The notes: generated by a model from the letters alone, not told the origin. A stretch of 18,982 nt of DNA from Ruminococcus sp. UBA1409 (GCA_002305045.1 DBPX01000001.1:26424-45405); one strand, 5' to 3'. Numbered from the stretch's first letter, positions 1-8,414 are shown. Numbers and translations are program-made.

Positions 1-1155
1 CCAGCCCATGTTCCACTTGAAGTTAAAGCCAAGTCCTCCGATGTCCACCGGCTTTGTAACGCTTGGCCACGCCGTGGACTCCTCCGCTATCATTATCGCA
101 TTAGGAATCTCTGCGAAAACCGCCTTGTTAAGAAGCTGCAGGAACTCGATAGCCTCGAGATTTTCATGCCCTCCGTTTTTGTTGGGTCTCCACTCGCCCC
201 CCTGCCTGTCATAGTCAAGATACAGCATCGAGGCGACGGCGTCCACCCTTAATCCGTCGGCATGGAAGTTTTTAAGCCAGTGAATAGCGCTGGATATCAA
301 AAACGACCTGACCTCCGGCCTGCCGAAGTCAAACACCCTCGTCCCCCAGCTCTTGTGCTCCATCTTGAGGGGGTCGCTGTACTCGTAGCAGGGCGAACCG
401 TCAAACTCATACAGACCTGCGGCGTCCTTCGGGAAGTGGGCGGGCACCCAGTCAAGAATAACTCCGATTCCCGCCTGATGGAAGGCGTCTATCATCTTCA
501 TAAGGTCTATTGGAGTCCCGAACCGTGAGGTCGGGGCGAAGTACCCTATTACCTGATAGCCCCATGAGCCGTCAAAGGGATACTCGGTGAGCGGCATGAA
601 CTCAACATGAGTGTAGCCCATATCCTTCATGTAGGGGATAAGCTCCGTAGCCACCTTTTCGTAGCTGAAAAAGTTGCCGTCAGGATACTGCTTCCAGGAG
701 CCGAGGTTGACCTCGTAAATATTCATAGGACCGTCATAAAGAGGTCTTGTGCTCCTTCCCGATATCCACTCGCCGTCCTGCCATTCGTACTCCGAAATGT
801 CAAAAACCTTCGTCCCGGTCGAGGGCTTGGTCTCCATATGAACGCCGTAGGGGTCCGCCTTCATTCTTATCGAGCCGTCTTTTCCCTCGATGTAGTATTT
901 ATATGTGGAATACTGGCCGACGCCTTCTACCCGGCACTCCCATATCCCGCCGTAGAGCTTTTCGCAGGGATTTTTTTCATGGTCCCAGCCGTTAAAGTCC
1001 CCCACGACGGAAACAGCTCTCGCTCTTGGCGCCCAGACCCTAAATACATAGGAGCCGTCACCGTCCTTATGAGCGCCGAGCAGCTCACCGCTGTCATAGT
1101 TGGTGCCCAGCAAAAAGCTGTCAATCCTGCTTTTCAGCGAATCCTCACGCTGCAT
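1..1155 (-). CDS. glgB: 1,4-alpha-glucan branching enzyme, N-terminal 385 residues (cut by left edge)
   Basis: GlgB makes the alpha-1,6 branches of glycogen by cutting an alpha-1,4 chain and transferring it. I translated the minus strand from ATG at 1155; the frame stays open for 385 codons to base 1, so the C-terminal part lies outside the window (the family is about 630-750 aa). Visible in order: a CBM48-type N-terminal domain (residues 35-110, FRVWAPRA and GDFNGWD), then the GH13 barrel with DWVPAHFP (235-242), the nucleophile motif GLRVDAVASM (Asp305) and the acid/base region IAEES (Glu358/359). Sequence AAGGAAG lies 7 bases before the start; the other nearby ATG (1160) runs into a stop after eight codons. 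It is downstream of spoIIE in the same direction but 177 bp away with a promoter of its own, so co-transcription is not required. Family call is very secure. Confidence 0.97.
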   Translation of the reverse strand, partial: MQREDSLKSRIDSFLLGTNYDSGELLGAHKDGDGSYVFRVWAPRARAVSVVGDFNGWDHEKNPCEKLYGGIWECRVEGVGQYSTYKYYIEGKDGSIRMKADPYGVHMETKPSTGTKVFDISEYEWQDGEWISGRSTRPLYDGPMNIYEVNLGSWKQYPDGNFFSYEKVATELIPYMKDMGYTHVEFMPLTEYPFDGSWGYQVIGYFAPTSRFGTPIDLMKMIDAFHQAGIGVILDWVPAHFPKDAAGLYEFDGSPCYEYSDPLKMEHKSWGTRVFDFGRPEVRSFLISSAIHWLKNFHADGLRVDAVASMLYLDYDRQGGEWRPNKNGGHENLEAIEFLQLLNKAVFAEIPNAIMIAEESTAWPSVTKPVDIGGLGFNFKWNMGW

Positions 1156-1180
1156 TTCATCACTTCCTTGGAATGTCATT

Positions 1181-1212
1181 GCCCGAAATGCCGCTTGTCG
1201 GCAACGCCGGGC
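1181..1212 (-). promoter_or_regulatory. hairpin in the glgB leader
   Basis: GCCCG (1181-1185) pairs with CGGGC (1208-1212), and inside it TGCCG (1189-1193) pairs with CGGCA (1199-1203) around a 5-base loop. It sits between the candidate promoter and the ribosome binding site of glgB. There is no T-run on the minus strand, so it is not a normal terminator; it could shape the leader or be a decayed terminator of spoIIE. Confidence 0.35.
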
Positions 1213-1237
1213 ATACCGCCTCATATTTACACCAATT

Positions 1238-1266
1238 ATTATATATCATTATAGAAATATTTGCAA
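1238..1266 (-). promoter_or_regulatory. candidate sigma-A promoter for glgB
   Basis: Read on the minus strand, TTGCAA (1266-1261) is 17 bases from TATAAT (1243-1238), about 85 bp before the glgB start. An overlapping alternative is TTGACA (1279-1274) with TATAAT (1253-1248), but its 20-base spacer is poor. The region is very AT rich, which raises the chance of false matches. Confidence 0.45.
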
Positions 1267-1332
1267 TATTTTTTGTCAAAGTTTTTATAAGTCTACATTT
1301 TACAACATATATTTTTGTGCATAATGTCTATA

Positions 1333-3471
1333 TCATATCCCGGAAATTTCGATTACTATGCAAGTAACATCGTCTCTTGAGCTTTCAGTCTGCAATTTAA
1401 TTGCTCTTTTGCATATTTTTGATGCCAGCTCGGAGGGAATCGCTCCTCCCGATTCAAGGTAAAAAGAAAGGATGTCCTCAGCCGAAAGTCCCCCTCCGCC
1501 GTCTGATGTCAGGACTATAACATCCCCGGGAGCTAGCTCAAGGCTATAATGCCCGGGAGCCTCGGCCGGGAGTATTCCAAGGGGCGCTCCCGCTCCGGGA
1601 TGAACGGCTATTCTTCCTCCCTCACGGATGTGATAGCTCTGCGCCTCTCCCCATTTGAACAGCTTGGCCGACGAGTCCTGGAGGCTGATTCTAAGAATTT
1701 CAAGGGTGGCTATCATCTCCTCTCCCATTTTAAGGCTAAGACTCTGTGAGGAAAGCCTCACAGCGGTTTCAAGCTCAAAGCCGGCTGATAAAAGCTCCCT
1801 CACAGCGCAAAGCAAAAAGCCGGAGCACTCCGCCGCCCTGCTCCCGGAGCCCATACCGTCAGAAAGGAGAATATACTGGTAGTCTCCGATTCTAAGCTCC
1901 ATTGTCATATCCCCCGATTCCTCGTAGGGAAGCCTAGGTATCTTGTGACAGCCGGCATATACGCTTATCACAGGCTTTTTTGAAAAGATAAGCCTTGTGA
2001 CTCCTGAAAGCTCCGACCTGTGGCTTAGCTCAAGTCTTTCTCCTAACCTCCTTGAAAGAGCGCCCGCAAGCCTTGAATAGGGCAGTCTCTCCCAGCTGTT
2101 TGCGTAAAGCTCGCATACGCCGTCACTGTAATATGCCTCGATGGAGTCAAGACCCAGCGCCGAAAGCTCGGAGCCTCCCAAAAGAAATGGAAGCTTCAGC
2201 GACGCCGCAGTCTCGCTGAGAGAGCCTACTGCCCTGAGGAATGCCTCACGCTTTTCTCTTGCCGAGTCCCTTGCGGTGCCGGGATAGACATCCTGCCTCA
2301 TCAGTCTGCCGGTACAGCTTGCAACCTTTGAGAAGTTGGGGCAGAGCCTTTTTCCCGAGCCTGCCCTGTCTCCCCTCTCGAAGCATCGGCTCTCATGCTC
2401 GCAGTCTATGCAGACGGAGGCGTAGACCATATCCTCGATTAAGGGTGCGCCGGATTCGTCTAGCTGCGGCTCGTCAAGAAGCCGGCAGAAGCTCTCAAGC
2501 CCTCCTGACATAAATCTCGCCCTCAGAAGAGGTCTTTTGTCCTGCTTTGGGGAGTCCGCCCCTCCAAAAAGCCATATTATTTTTTCTGAGTACCTTTCTA
2601 AAATCAACGCCAGCAAAAATGCTGCGACCGCCGCCGATGCCTGGATAAGACTTATCCCGCCCGAAAGAAGCAGGCTGACCGAAAGATACATTAAGGAGGC
2701 AAGAAGAGCTCTTAAAGCCGCCCTTGACCTTATCCTATGCGTAATCATCGAAAGAAGCGTCAAGGCAAGCCCCGTTACGGTTCCGATTGCCGTAAGACTG
2801 CTGACAAAAAGGCTGCCTATAAGATATCCACAGGTCAGCACAAGGCTAAGCTGGTTGGACTCACTAAAGGGAAGATGTCCAAGGAAAAATGCCGACGCCG
2901 CCAAAAGAATAACGAGTCCAGCGGGAAAGAACGGCTCTGTCAGCGAGGACAAAAGGACCTGAAGATAAAACACCGTCCCAAGGTCGAGCGCAGGCTGAAA
3001 AATGCCGCCAAGTCCCTCTTTTTTGATGCTTGCAAGCCTGTATGTAAGCCCGGAGGCTATAATTCCTCCCAGAATAAGCCTTAAAGCCTGGTCCGCCGGG
3101 GACTCCGCCCTTATGATATAAAGAATCATAAGGCTTAGCTGTACCGCCGTCTGGCTGATTAGCAGTGTAAGCCCAGCTCCGTCCTTGCCCTTAAAAAGAG
3201 TCCTCAAAAGTCCGACTACCGCCGCCGACGACAAAAATATAGCCTCATACGGCGACAGCCCTCCAATAATCAGGCTGACAGCGCCTCCTAAGAGCATGAA
3301 AGCCCCGCCTAGGCCGCTCTTAGCCATCATCCCGGGAAGATAGGCTCCACGAAGTCCGAACGGTCCTCCCAGCGAGACTAAAAATCCTATGGCAAAAACG
3401 CCAAGCTTTCCTGCAAGCCAGCTAAGCTCAAAAAGACTCTTTATTTTCCCAACGCCTTTAACTTCCTTCAT
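1333..3471 (-). CDS. spoIIE: stage II sporulation protein E, membrane PP2C-type phosphatase
   Basis: SpoIIE dephosphorylates the anti-anti-sigma factor SpoIIAA-P in the forespore, releasing sigma-F, and it also takes part in polar septation. The 712-aa protein has the family layout: a hydrophobic N-terminal region with about ten membrane segments (roughly residues 10-295), a central regulatory stretch with a cysteine cluster (CIDCEHESRCFERG, about 350-365), and a C-terminal PP2C domain. PP2C metal-site motifs are SDGMGSG (Asp538), TSDGGGG (Asp657) and RDDVTCIV (Asp700/701). It is shorter than the 827-aa B. subtilis protein, as is common in Clostridia. ATG at 3471 is preceded by AAAGGA about 9 bases upstream. 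A Spo0A-box-like site and promoter lie about 55-90 bp upstream. Its presence says the host is a spore former or derived from one. Confidence 0.96.
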   Translation of the reverse strand: MKEVKGVGKIKSLFELSWLAGKLGVFAIGFLVSLGGPFGLRGAYLPGMMAKSGLGGAFMLLGGAVSLIIGGLSPYEAIFLSSAAVVGLLRTLFKGKDGAGLTLLISQTAVQLSLMILYIIRAESPADQALRLILGGIIASGLTYRLASIKKEGLGGIFQPALDLGTVFYLQVLLSSLTEPFFPAGLVILLAASAFFLGHLPFSESNQLSLVLTCGYLIGSLFVSSLTAIGTVTGLALTLLSMITHRIRSRAALRALLASLMYLSVSLLLSGGISLIQASAAVAAFLLALILERYSEKIIWLFGGADSPKQDKRPLLRARFMSGGLESFCRLLDEPQLDESGAPLIEDMVYASVCIDCEHESRCFERGDRAGSGKRLCPNFSKVASCTGRLMRQDVYPGTARDSAREKREAFLRAVGSLSETAASLKLPFLLGGSELSALGLDSIEAYYSDGVCELYANSWERLPYSRLAGALSRRLGERLELSHRSELSGVTRLIFSKKPVISVYAGCHKIPRLPYEESGDMTMELRIGDYQYILLSDGMGSGSRAAECSGFLLCAVRELLSAGFELETAVRLSSQSLSLKMGEEMIATLEILRISLQDSSAKLFKWGEAQSYHIREGGRIAVHPGAGAPLGILPAEAPGHYSLELAPGDVIVLTSDGGGGLSAEDILSFYLESGGAIPSELASKICKRAIKLQTESSRDDVTCIVIEISGI

Positions 3472-3523
3472 CCTAACTTATCCTTTCTTTGCGTAATATG
3501 CATAATGCATTGATTAAAGTCCT

Positions 3524-3563
3524 ATGATAGTTTACAGCAGTGCATATGTGCAAATTTGTCGAA
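3524..3563 (-). promoter_or_regulatory. spoIIE promoter with adjacent Spo0A box
   Basis: Plus-strand TGTCGAA at 3557-3563 is an exact match to the core 0A box (TGNCGAA). On the minus strand it lies 3 bases upstream of a TTGCAC hexamer (3553-3548), which is 18 bases from TATCAT (3529-3524), a plausible sigma-A promoter for spoIIE. In B. subtilis spoIIE is transcribed by sigma-A and activated by Spo0A-P bound near the -35, so the arrangement fits. Only one box was found; short motifs can occur by chance. Confidence 0.55.
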
Positions 3564-3671
3564 GCCGGTGGTCTTGCGCTCACCTGTGTGGGGCTATTTT
3601 TCGGGTTTGGGAAAAATGGACGGCTCATCATGCAAATTGGGTGAAAACACAATGAAATTTTGGATTTTCAT

Positions 3672-3699
3672 TTGCAAAATGAAAAATATGTGCTATACT
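3672..3699 (+). promoter_or_regulatory. candidate promoter for the RING-like protein gene
   Basis: TTGCAA (3672-3677) and TATACT (3694-3699) are separated by 16 bases and sit 45 bp before the start at 3745. The rest of the 273-bp gap between the divergent genes at 3471 and 3745 holds the spoIIE promoter and nothing else that I can identify. Confidence 0.5.
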
Positions 3700-3744
3700 G
3701 TAGTCAGCAGATACTAAAATTTTAGCTTTTTTAAGGAGACAATC

Positions 3745-4728
3745 ATGCCAAATTATCAAGGACAGTCATGCGTATCCTGCAGCTCTCCCTTCAAGGATGG
3801 GGACGATATTGTAGTATGTCCTCAGTGCGGCTCCCCCTATCATAGAGAATGCTATAAGAAGGAGGGCGGCTGCATAAATACCTCGCTTCATGAGCAGGGC
3901 GAGGGTTGGACTCCGATTGATACAAAGAATCAGGAGTCCTGTGAGGATAGCGCCAAGGCTCATAAAACCGCAGTCTGCCGGGTCTGCGGGCAGGAAAACA
4001 GCGCCGAGGCTCCGTTTTGCTCGAAGTGCGGCGCTCCGATAAATATGGAGAAGGCGTCCGGCTCCTTCTACGAGCAGATGAAAAACGAAAACGGCAGGCA
4101 GTCCGGGCAGCCGTTTTTCACAGACTTCGGAATCCCGCTTTTTGGCTCCGAGAGATATACCCTTGAGACCGACCTAGACGGCAACACAGCCGGAGAGTAC
4201 ACAAGCTATGTCGGAAACAACTGGATATACTTCATCCCCAAGTTCATGAGATTTGCAAAGCGCAACAGGGTATCCTTTAACTTCAGCGCATTCATCTTCC
4301 CGCACCTCTATTTCTTCTACAGAAAGATGATACCCGAGGGCGTTCTTATGCTTATCGGCACCATACTCACCTCGATTCCCTCCACGCTGTTTACCTTCAT
4401 CGAGATGGGGTATCTTCCCTCGCTCTCTTACATTCTGGACTCACCGCTCTTTCAAAACATCTATTTAATCTCATCCTTCCTATTCTACGCCCTAAGACTG
4501 GCGGCGGGAGTATTTGCGAACTGGCTTTACTATCGCAAGGCTAAAAGAGAGATTACAAAGATAAAGGAAAAGGGGCAGGTGCTGGCTGCCGGGGACTCCC
4601 CTATGCTCTCAAGCCCCAAAAACGAGGCTATAAGAGCCGCAGGCGGAACCTCTGTAATATATCTTGCGTTCGCAGCCGTGGCTTACATGATACTAAGCCT
4701 TCTTGTAATCCTTGTCGCCATGCTGTAG
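3745..4728 (+). CDS. RING-finger-like and zinc-ribbon membrane protein
   Basis: A 327-aa protein of unknown function. The N-terminus is a prokaryotic RING-like zinc module: C9xxC12, C25xxC28, H33xxC36. A second four-cysteine zinc ribbon follows (C78xxC81, C92xxC95). After a soluble stretch come hydrophobic segments at about 188-225, 232-265 and 300-326; the region with HLYFFYRKM resembles DUF2628-type membrane domains. It is therefore probably an integral membrane protein with zinc-binding domains in the cytoplasm; a ubiquitin-ligase role should not be assumed for a bacterium. AAGGAG lies 6 bases before the ATG. The next gene also couples a zinc ribbon to a membrane domain. Existence is secure, function unknown. 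Confidence 0.85.
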   Translation: MPNYQGQSCVSCSSPFKDGDDIVVCPQCGSPYHRECYKKEGGCINTSLHEQGEGWTPIDTKNQESCEDSAKAHKTAVCRVCGQENSAEAPFCSKCGAPINMEKASGSFYEQMKNENGRQSGQPFFTDFGIPLFGSERYTLETDLDGNTAGEYTSYVGNNWIYFIPKFMRFAKRNRVSFNFSAFIFPHLYFFYRKMIPEGVLMLIGTILTSIPSTLFTFIEMGYLPSLSYILDSPLFQNIYLISSFLFYALRLAAGVFANWLYYRKAKREITKIKEKGQVLAAGDSPMLSSPKNEAIRAAGGTSVIYLAFAAVAYMILSLLVILVAML

Positions 4729-4771
4729 TCGCAAGCGCACATTAACAGCTATTAATTTTTCTTAAATAGTG

Positions 4772-4800
4772 TTGACAGATAAAAGCTCTCCTGTTATAAT
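4772..4800 (+). promoter_or_regulatory. consensus sigma-A promoter for the TM2-domain gene
   Basis: TTGACA (4772-4777), a 17-base spacer and TATAAT (4795-4800) match the consensus exactly. Transcription should begin near 4807, which rules out an in-frame ATG at 4804 as the start and supports ATG 4861. Confidence 0.85.
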
Positions 4801-4821
4801 ATTATGGCAGGAGACTTTTTT
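4787..4821 (+). terminator. terminator of the RING-like gene, overlapping the next promoter
   Basis: TCTCCTG (4787-4793) pairs with CAGGAGA (4808-4814), followed by C and six T (4816-4821). The 14-base loop contains the whole -10 box of the next gene. Transcripts starting near 4807 would contain only the right arm and so escape termination. Confidence 0.6.
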
Positions 4822-4860
4822 CATTCTGCCGACAAGCTTAAGAGTAAAGGGGAAGTTTTT

Positions 4861-5316
4861 ATGACAAATCAGGATACCGCTCAAAATGTCACCGACAACC
4901 GTCAGCCAGCCTCCGAGCCGGCTCAGGCTATGGCTCCCACTAAGTTTTGCAAGTTCTGCGGAGCGAAAATTCCCATGGACGCCGTAATCTGCACCGCCTG
5001 CGGCAGACAGGTCGAGGAGCTAAGACAGGCGGCTCCGTCTCCCTCCAACATCGTCATCAATAACAACAACGCCAACACAAACACCAATGTCAACAATCAG
5101 GTGGCGGCCGGTCCGATGGTGCCGGCAAGGGCAAAGAACAAGTATATCGCACTTTTGTTATGCATATTCCTTGGGTTTGTCGGAGGGCATAAGTTCTACG
5201 AGGGCAAGATCGGAATGGGTATCCTTTACATATTCACCGGCGGACTTTTCATGATAGGCGTGATAGTCGACTTTTTGACGCTCTTGTTCAAGCCAACAAC
5301 CTACTATGTTGTATAA
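4861..5316 (+). CDS. TM2 domain protein with N-terminal zinc ribbon
   Basis: A 151-aa predicted membrane protein. A four-cysteine zinc ribbon (C30xxC33, C44xxC47) is followed by a low-complexity linker rich in asparagine and threonine (about 63-80) and a TM2 domain (about 93-141) with two hydrophobic helices around the family motif GGHKFYEGKIGMG. TM2 proteins are widespread in Firmicutes and mostly uncharacterised. I chose ATG 4861, which follows AAAGGGGAAG by 5 bases; an upstream in-frame ATG at 4804 lies before the expected transcription start. It has its own promoter and is followed by a hairpin terminator, so it is probably a single-gene unit. Confidence 0.88.
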   Translation: MTNQDTAQNVTDNRQPASEPAQAMAPTKFCKFCGAKIPMDAVICTACGRQVEELRQAAPSPSNIVINNNNANTNTNVNNQVAAGPMVPARAKNKYIALLLCIFLGFVGGHKFYEGKIGMGILYIFTGGLFMIGVIVDFLTLLFKPTTYYVV

Positions 5317-5346
5317 ACACAGCTGATAATTTATTAAAATGCCTTG

Positions 5347-5380
5347 CGCCGATGCACATTGTGTGTCGGCGTCATTTTAT
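5347..5380 (+). terminator. rho-independent terminator after the TM2 gene
   Basis: Bases 5347-5371 fold into an 11-bp stem (CGCCGA with TCGGCG outside, two G-T wobbles and CAC/GTG inside) with a 3-base loop, followed by a T-rich tail (CATTTTAT). It is 30 bp past the stop at 5316. Confidence 0.65.
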
Positions 5381-5632
5381 CAAGACAGGATAAAAATTAC
5401 CTGCACTATACAGTTGTGCTTTTTAACAAAAGCCGCCTCAGCGCATATTTACATATTTTGCAGATATACAAATTTGACATCGCTTTATTGACCTTTCAAG
5501 GCGCAAAGAGTAAAATTATATTAAGGTATTCGGGCTTCATAAGACTAGGCATGCCGGAGCCGGAATATTAAAAATATCAAGGCTTTGCATATAATAAAAT
5601 CACATAACAAATAACGGGCTGGAGGCTTTTAT
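5381..5632 (+). other. intergenic region before feoA, no gene seen
   Basis: This AT-rich gap holds a 75-codon open frame from 5344 to 5571, which starts inside the terminator hairpin, lacks a ribosome binding site and resembles nothing known. A TATAAT at 5590-5595 could be the feoA -10 box, but no acceptable -35 lies 16-18 bases upstream. I see no clear Fur box here. Confidence 0.5.
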
Positions 5633-5857
5633 ATGACCCTGAAGGATGCTAAAATCGGAAAAAGCGTAACCGTCCTGAAGCTAAACGGTGAGGGTGCGCT
5701 CCGCCGCAGGATTATGGATATGGGAATAACCAAGGGAGTTAAAATCACTATAAGAAAGGTCGCCCCCTTGGGAGACCCGCTTGAGCTTACCGTAAGGGGC
5801 TATGAGCTGTCCCTGAGAAAGGCGGACGCCGAGCTTATCGAGGTGTCGCAGGACTGA
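5633..5857 (+). CDS. feoA: ferrous iron transport protein A
   Basis: FeoA is a small cytoplasmic SH3-like beta-barrel protein needed for Fe(II) uptake by FeoB. This 74-aa protein has the normal length and the family core: RRRIMDMGITKGVKITI (about residues 25-41), then APLGDPLELTVRGYELSLR (about 44-62). GGAGG lies 7 bases before the ATG. feoB follows 70 bp downstream in the same direction, so the two probably form one operon. Only one feoA is present here, whereas many Clostridia carry two in tandem. Confidence 0.95.
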   Translation: MTLKDAKIGKSVTVLKLNGEGALRRRIMDMGITKGVKITIRKVAPLGDPLELTVRGYELSLRKADAELIEVSQD

Positions 5858-5897
5858 GCCTTGTTATGACCAAGCCGTAGGTCGGGCAGAATTAGCA

Positions 5898-5912
5898 TGA
5901 TAATGATTTTAT
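5898..5912 (+). promoter_or_regulatory. Fur-box-like sequence between feoA and feoB
   Basis: TGATAATGATTTTAT matches the 7-1-7 Fur consensus (TGATAATNATTATCA) at 11 of 14 defined positions; the left half is perfect, the right half has three mismatches. Its position just before the feoB ribosome binding site rather than before feoA is unusual, and the region is AT rich, so this is tentative. Confidence 0.3.
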
Positions 5913-5927
5913 AAAGGGATGACAGAT

Positions 5928-8312
5928 ATGGACAAAAGGGAGATAAAAATAGCCTTGGCGGGAAATCCCAACTGCGGAAAGACAACGGTTTTCAACGCTC
6001 TTACAGGCTCTAACCAGTTTGTGGGAAACTGGCCGGGTGTTACCGTCGAGAAAAAGGAAGGAAGGCTTAAGGGCCATGATGAGATAATCATAACCGACCT
6101 TCCCGGAATATACTCGCTTTCTCCATACACCCCGGAGGAGGTCGTGGCAAGGAGATATCTTGTCGACGAGAGGCCGGACGCCATTTTAAACATAATCGAC
6201 GGAACCAATATAGAAAGAAACCTCTATCTCACCACCCAGCTTGTCGAGATAGGGCTTCCGGTCGTCATGGCGATAAACATGATGGATGTCGTCGAGAAAA
6301 ACGGCGACAGGATAGATACCGACATTCTCTCAAAGGAGTTTGGCTGCCCGGTAATGCCGATATCCGCCGTCAGGGAGCAGGGTCTTTTGGAGGCAGCTCT
6401 TGCCGCCTCTGAGGCTGCAAAAAGCGGTCTTGTCCTGCCTATTCACAGATTTTCAGGTGTCGTCGAGCATGCCCTTGCGCACATCGAGGAGGCTACTATA
6501 CACAACAGCGTCCCCCTAGACAGGCAGAGATGGTATGCCGTCAAGCTTTTTGAGCGTGACGAGCGGGTAAGAAGGCTTTTGAACCTACCCAACGAGGTGG
6601 TCATCCACATAGAGGATGACATCAAGCTTGCCGAGGCGGAGCTGGGAGACGATTCCGAGAGCATAATCATCAACCAAAGATACAACTACATCGAGGAGGT
6701 CATAAAAAGGTGCTATAAAAGAAAGCACAACGGTCTTAGCACCTCTGAAAGAATCGACAAGGTTGTAACTAACAGGTTTTTGGCTCTGCCGATTTTTGCC
6801 GTCATGATGTTTTTGGTCTACTATATCTCGGTCACTACCGTGGGAGGCTGGGCAACAGACTGGGCTAACGACGGCGTGTTCGGCGAGGGCTGGCACCTGT
6901 TTGGAATAGGCTCGGCTGAATACTATGAAAACGCCTCGGAGTTTGCCTCCGAGAATATCTGGACCGAGGAGCTGATGTCCGTGCTCGGTGCGGCAAGAGC
7001 ATCAGACGAGGTCGGCGCAAGGGACATCGAGGATGCGGTCCTAGCAAAGGATTATCAGGCGTTTATAGAGGGCTATGACTCCTACAAAGACTCGCTTTTT
7101 GCGGCAGGGTATGATATTGCAGGGCTTGTGGAGCCTTGGCTTGAGCTTGCTCCGGCGCCATCGGAGTACGGAATCTGGGTAAGCGGAGTTCCCGTTTTAG
7201 CTGCCGAGCTTCTGGAAAATGCCGGCTGTGCCGACTGGCTCAAGTCCCTTATAGTCGACGGAATAATCGCCGGAGTCGGCTCTGTTTTAGGCTTTGTTCC
7301 GCAGATGCTGGTGCTGTTTTTGTTCCTGGCCTTTCTTGAGGCGTGCGGATATATGTCAAGGATAGCCTTTGTAATGGATAAGCTCTTTAGAAAATTTGGG
7401 CTGTCCGGCAAGTCCTTTATTCCCATGCTAATAGGAACAGGCTGCGGCGTGCCGGGTATTATGGCGTCACGGACGATTGAAAACGACAGCGACCGCAGAA
7501 TGACCATCATGACCACCACCTTTATCCCCTGCGGAGCTAAGCTGCCGGTCATCGCCATGGTTTCCACCGCAATCTTCGGCGGAGCATGGTGGGTCGCTCC
7601 CTCCGCCTATTTTGCAGGAGTTGCGGCAATAGTCATCTCGGGAATCATACTCAAAAAGACAAAGCCGTTCATAAGCGAGCCGTCCCCTTTTGTCATGGAG
7701 CTTCCCGCCTATCATATGCCGACTCTTAAAAACCTCATGAACTCGATGTGGGAAAGAGGCAGCTCATTCATCAAAAAGGCGGGTACTATTATTCTTCTTG
7801 CCTCGATTTTCGTCTGGACGCTGTCTCATGTCGGCTTTGTAAATGGTAGTCTGCGTCTTGATATAGACATGGCTCTTGAGACAAGCATCCTAGGCACTAT
7901 AGGCAGTGCAATCTCGGTGATATTCGTCCCGCTCGGCTTCGGAAGCGCAAAGGCTTCTGTCGCCACACTGATGGGAATTATCGCCAAGGAGGAGATAGTC
8001 GGAGTATTCGGAGTCCTAGATTTTGAGGGCATGACAAAGCTCTCGGCGTACAGCTTCCTGATATTCAACCTACTGTGCGCCCCCTGCGTCGCAGCGATTG
8101 GAGCAATCCGCCGTGAAATGAACAGCCCCAAATGGACCCTCGCCGCAATCTGCTATCAGTGTGGCTTCGCCTACTGCGTCTCGCTGATAATCTACCAGCT
8201 TGGAAACATGGCTATAGGCCGTGGAAGCCTGCCAGGAATCATAGCGGGATTTGCGGTGTCTGCGCTTATTATTTTCCTTATCGCAAGAAAGCCGTCTACG
8301 ATAAAAAAATAA
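5928..8312 (+). CDS. feoB: ferrous iron transporter B (GTPase-coupled permease)
   Basis: FeoB is the membrane Fe(II) permease with an N-terminal G domain. From ATG 5928 it is 794 aa. G-protein motifs: G1 GNPNCGKT (12-19), the G2 threonine in GVTV (Thr39), G3 DLPG (57-60), G4 NMMD (117-120, where many homologues have NKMD), G5 SAV (146-148). A helical spacer leads to the first membrane segment near residue 283, then a soluble insert of roughly 120 residues typical of the Gram-positive type, then the membrane core with gate motif GTGCGVPGIMASRT and a second gate region, ending in hydrophobic helices. An ATG at 5919 directly abuts the AAAGGG sequence (5913-5918) and is too close; ATG 5928 has a 9-base spacing, so I prefer it. 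Confidence 0.96.
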   Translation: MDKREIKIALAGNPNCGKTTVFNALTGSNQFVGNWPGVTVEKKEGRLKGHDEIIITDLPGIYSLSPYTPEEVVARRYLVDERPDAILNIIDGTNIERNLYLTTQLVEIGLPVVMAINMMDVVEKNGDRIDTDILSKEFGCPVMPISAVREQGLLEAALAASEAAKSGLVLPIHRFSGVVEHALAHIEEATIHNSVPLDRQRWYAVKLFERDERVRRLLNLPNEVVIHIEDDIKLAEAELGDDSESIIINQRYNYIEEVIKRCYKRKHNGLSTSERIDKVVTNRFLALPIFAVMMFLVYYISVTTVGGWATDWANDGVFGEGWHLFGIGSAEYYENASEFASENIWTEELMSVLGAARASDEVGARDIEDAVLAKDYQAFIEGYDSYKDSLFAAGYDIAGLVEPWLELAPAPSEYGIWVSGVPVLAAELLENAGCADWLKSLIVDGIIAGVGSVLGFVPQMLVLFLFLAFLEACGYMSRIAFVMDKLFRKFGLSGKSFIPMLIGTGCGVPGIMASRTIENDSDRRMTIMTTTFIPCGAKLPVIAMVSTAIFGGAWWVAPSAYFAGVAAIVISGIILKKTKPFISEPSPFVMELPAYHMPTLKNLMNSMWERGSSFIKKAGTIILLASIFVWTLSHVGFVNGSLRLDIDMALETSILGTIGSAISVIFVPLGFGSAKASVATLMGIIAKEEIVGVFGVLDFEGMTKLSAYSFLIFNLLCAPCVAAIGAIRREMNSPKWTLAAICYQCGFAYCVSLIIYQLGNMAIGRGSLPGIIAGFAVSALIIFLIARKPSTIKK

Positions 8313-8414
8313 ACAGGCGAGCGTCAGCTATCAGACGCTGTCCCTCCCAATGGCTTTATCTGCTGCATTGTTTTAGAAAAATTTAGGTAATCAATGAAAA
8401 TTTCAAAAAAGCAC

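Noticed and set aside
607..1254. 215-codon plus-strand open frame
   Set aside because: It lies opposite glgB, whose translation carries clear GH13 motifs; no ribosome binding site and no recognisable protein.
4804..4860. N-terminal extension of the TM2 protein from ATG 4804
   Set aside because: This ATG precedes the transcription start expected from the perfect promoter at 4772-4800; ATG 4861 has a good ribosome binding site.
5344..5571. 75-codon open frame between the TM2 gene and feoA
   Set aside because: Starts inside a terminator hairpin, no ribosome binding site, no familiar composition.
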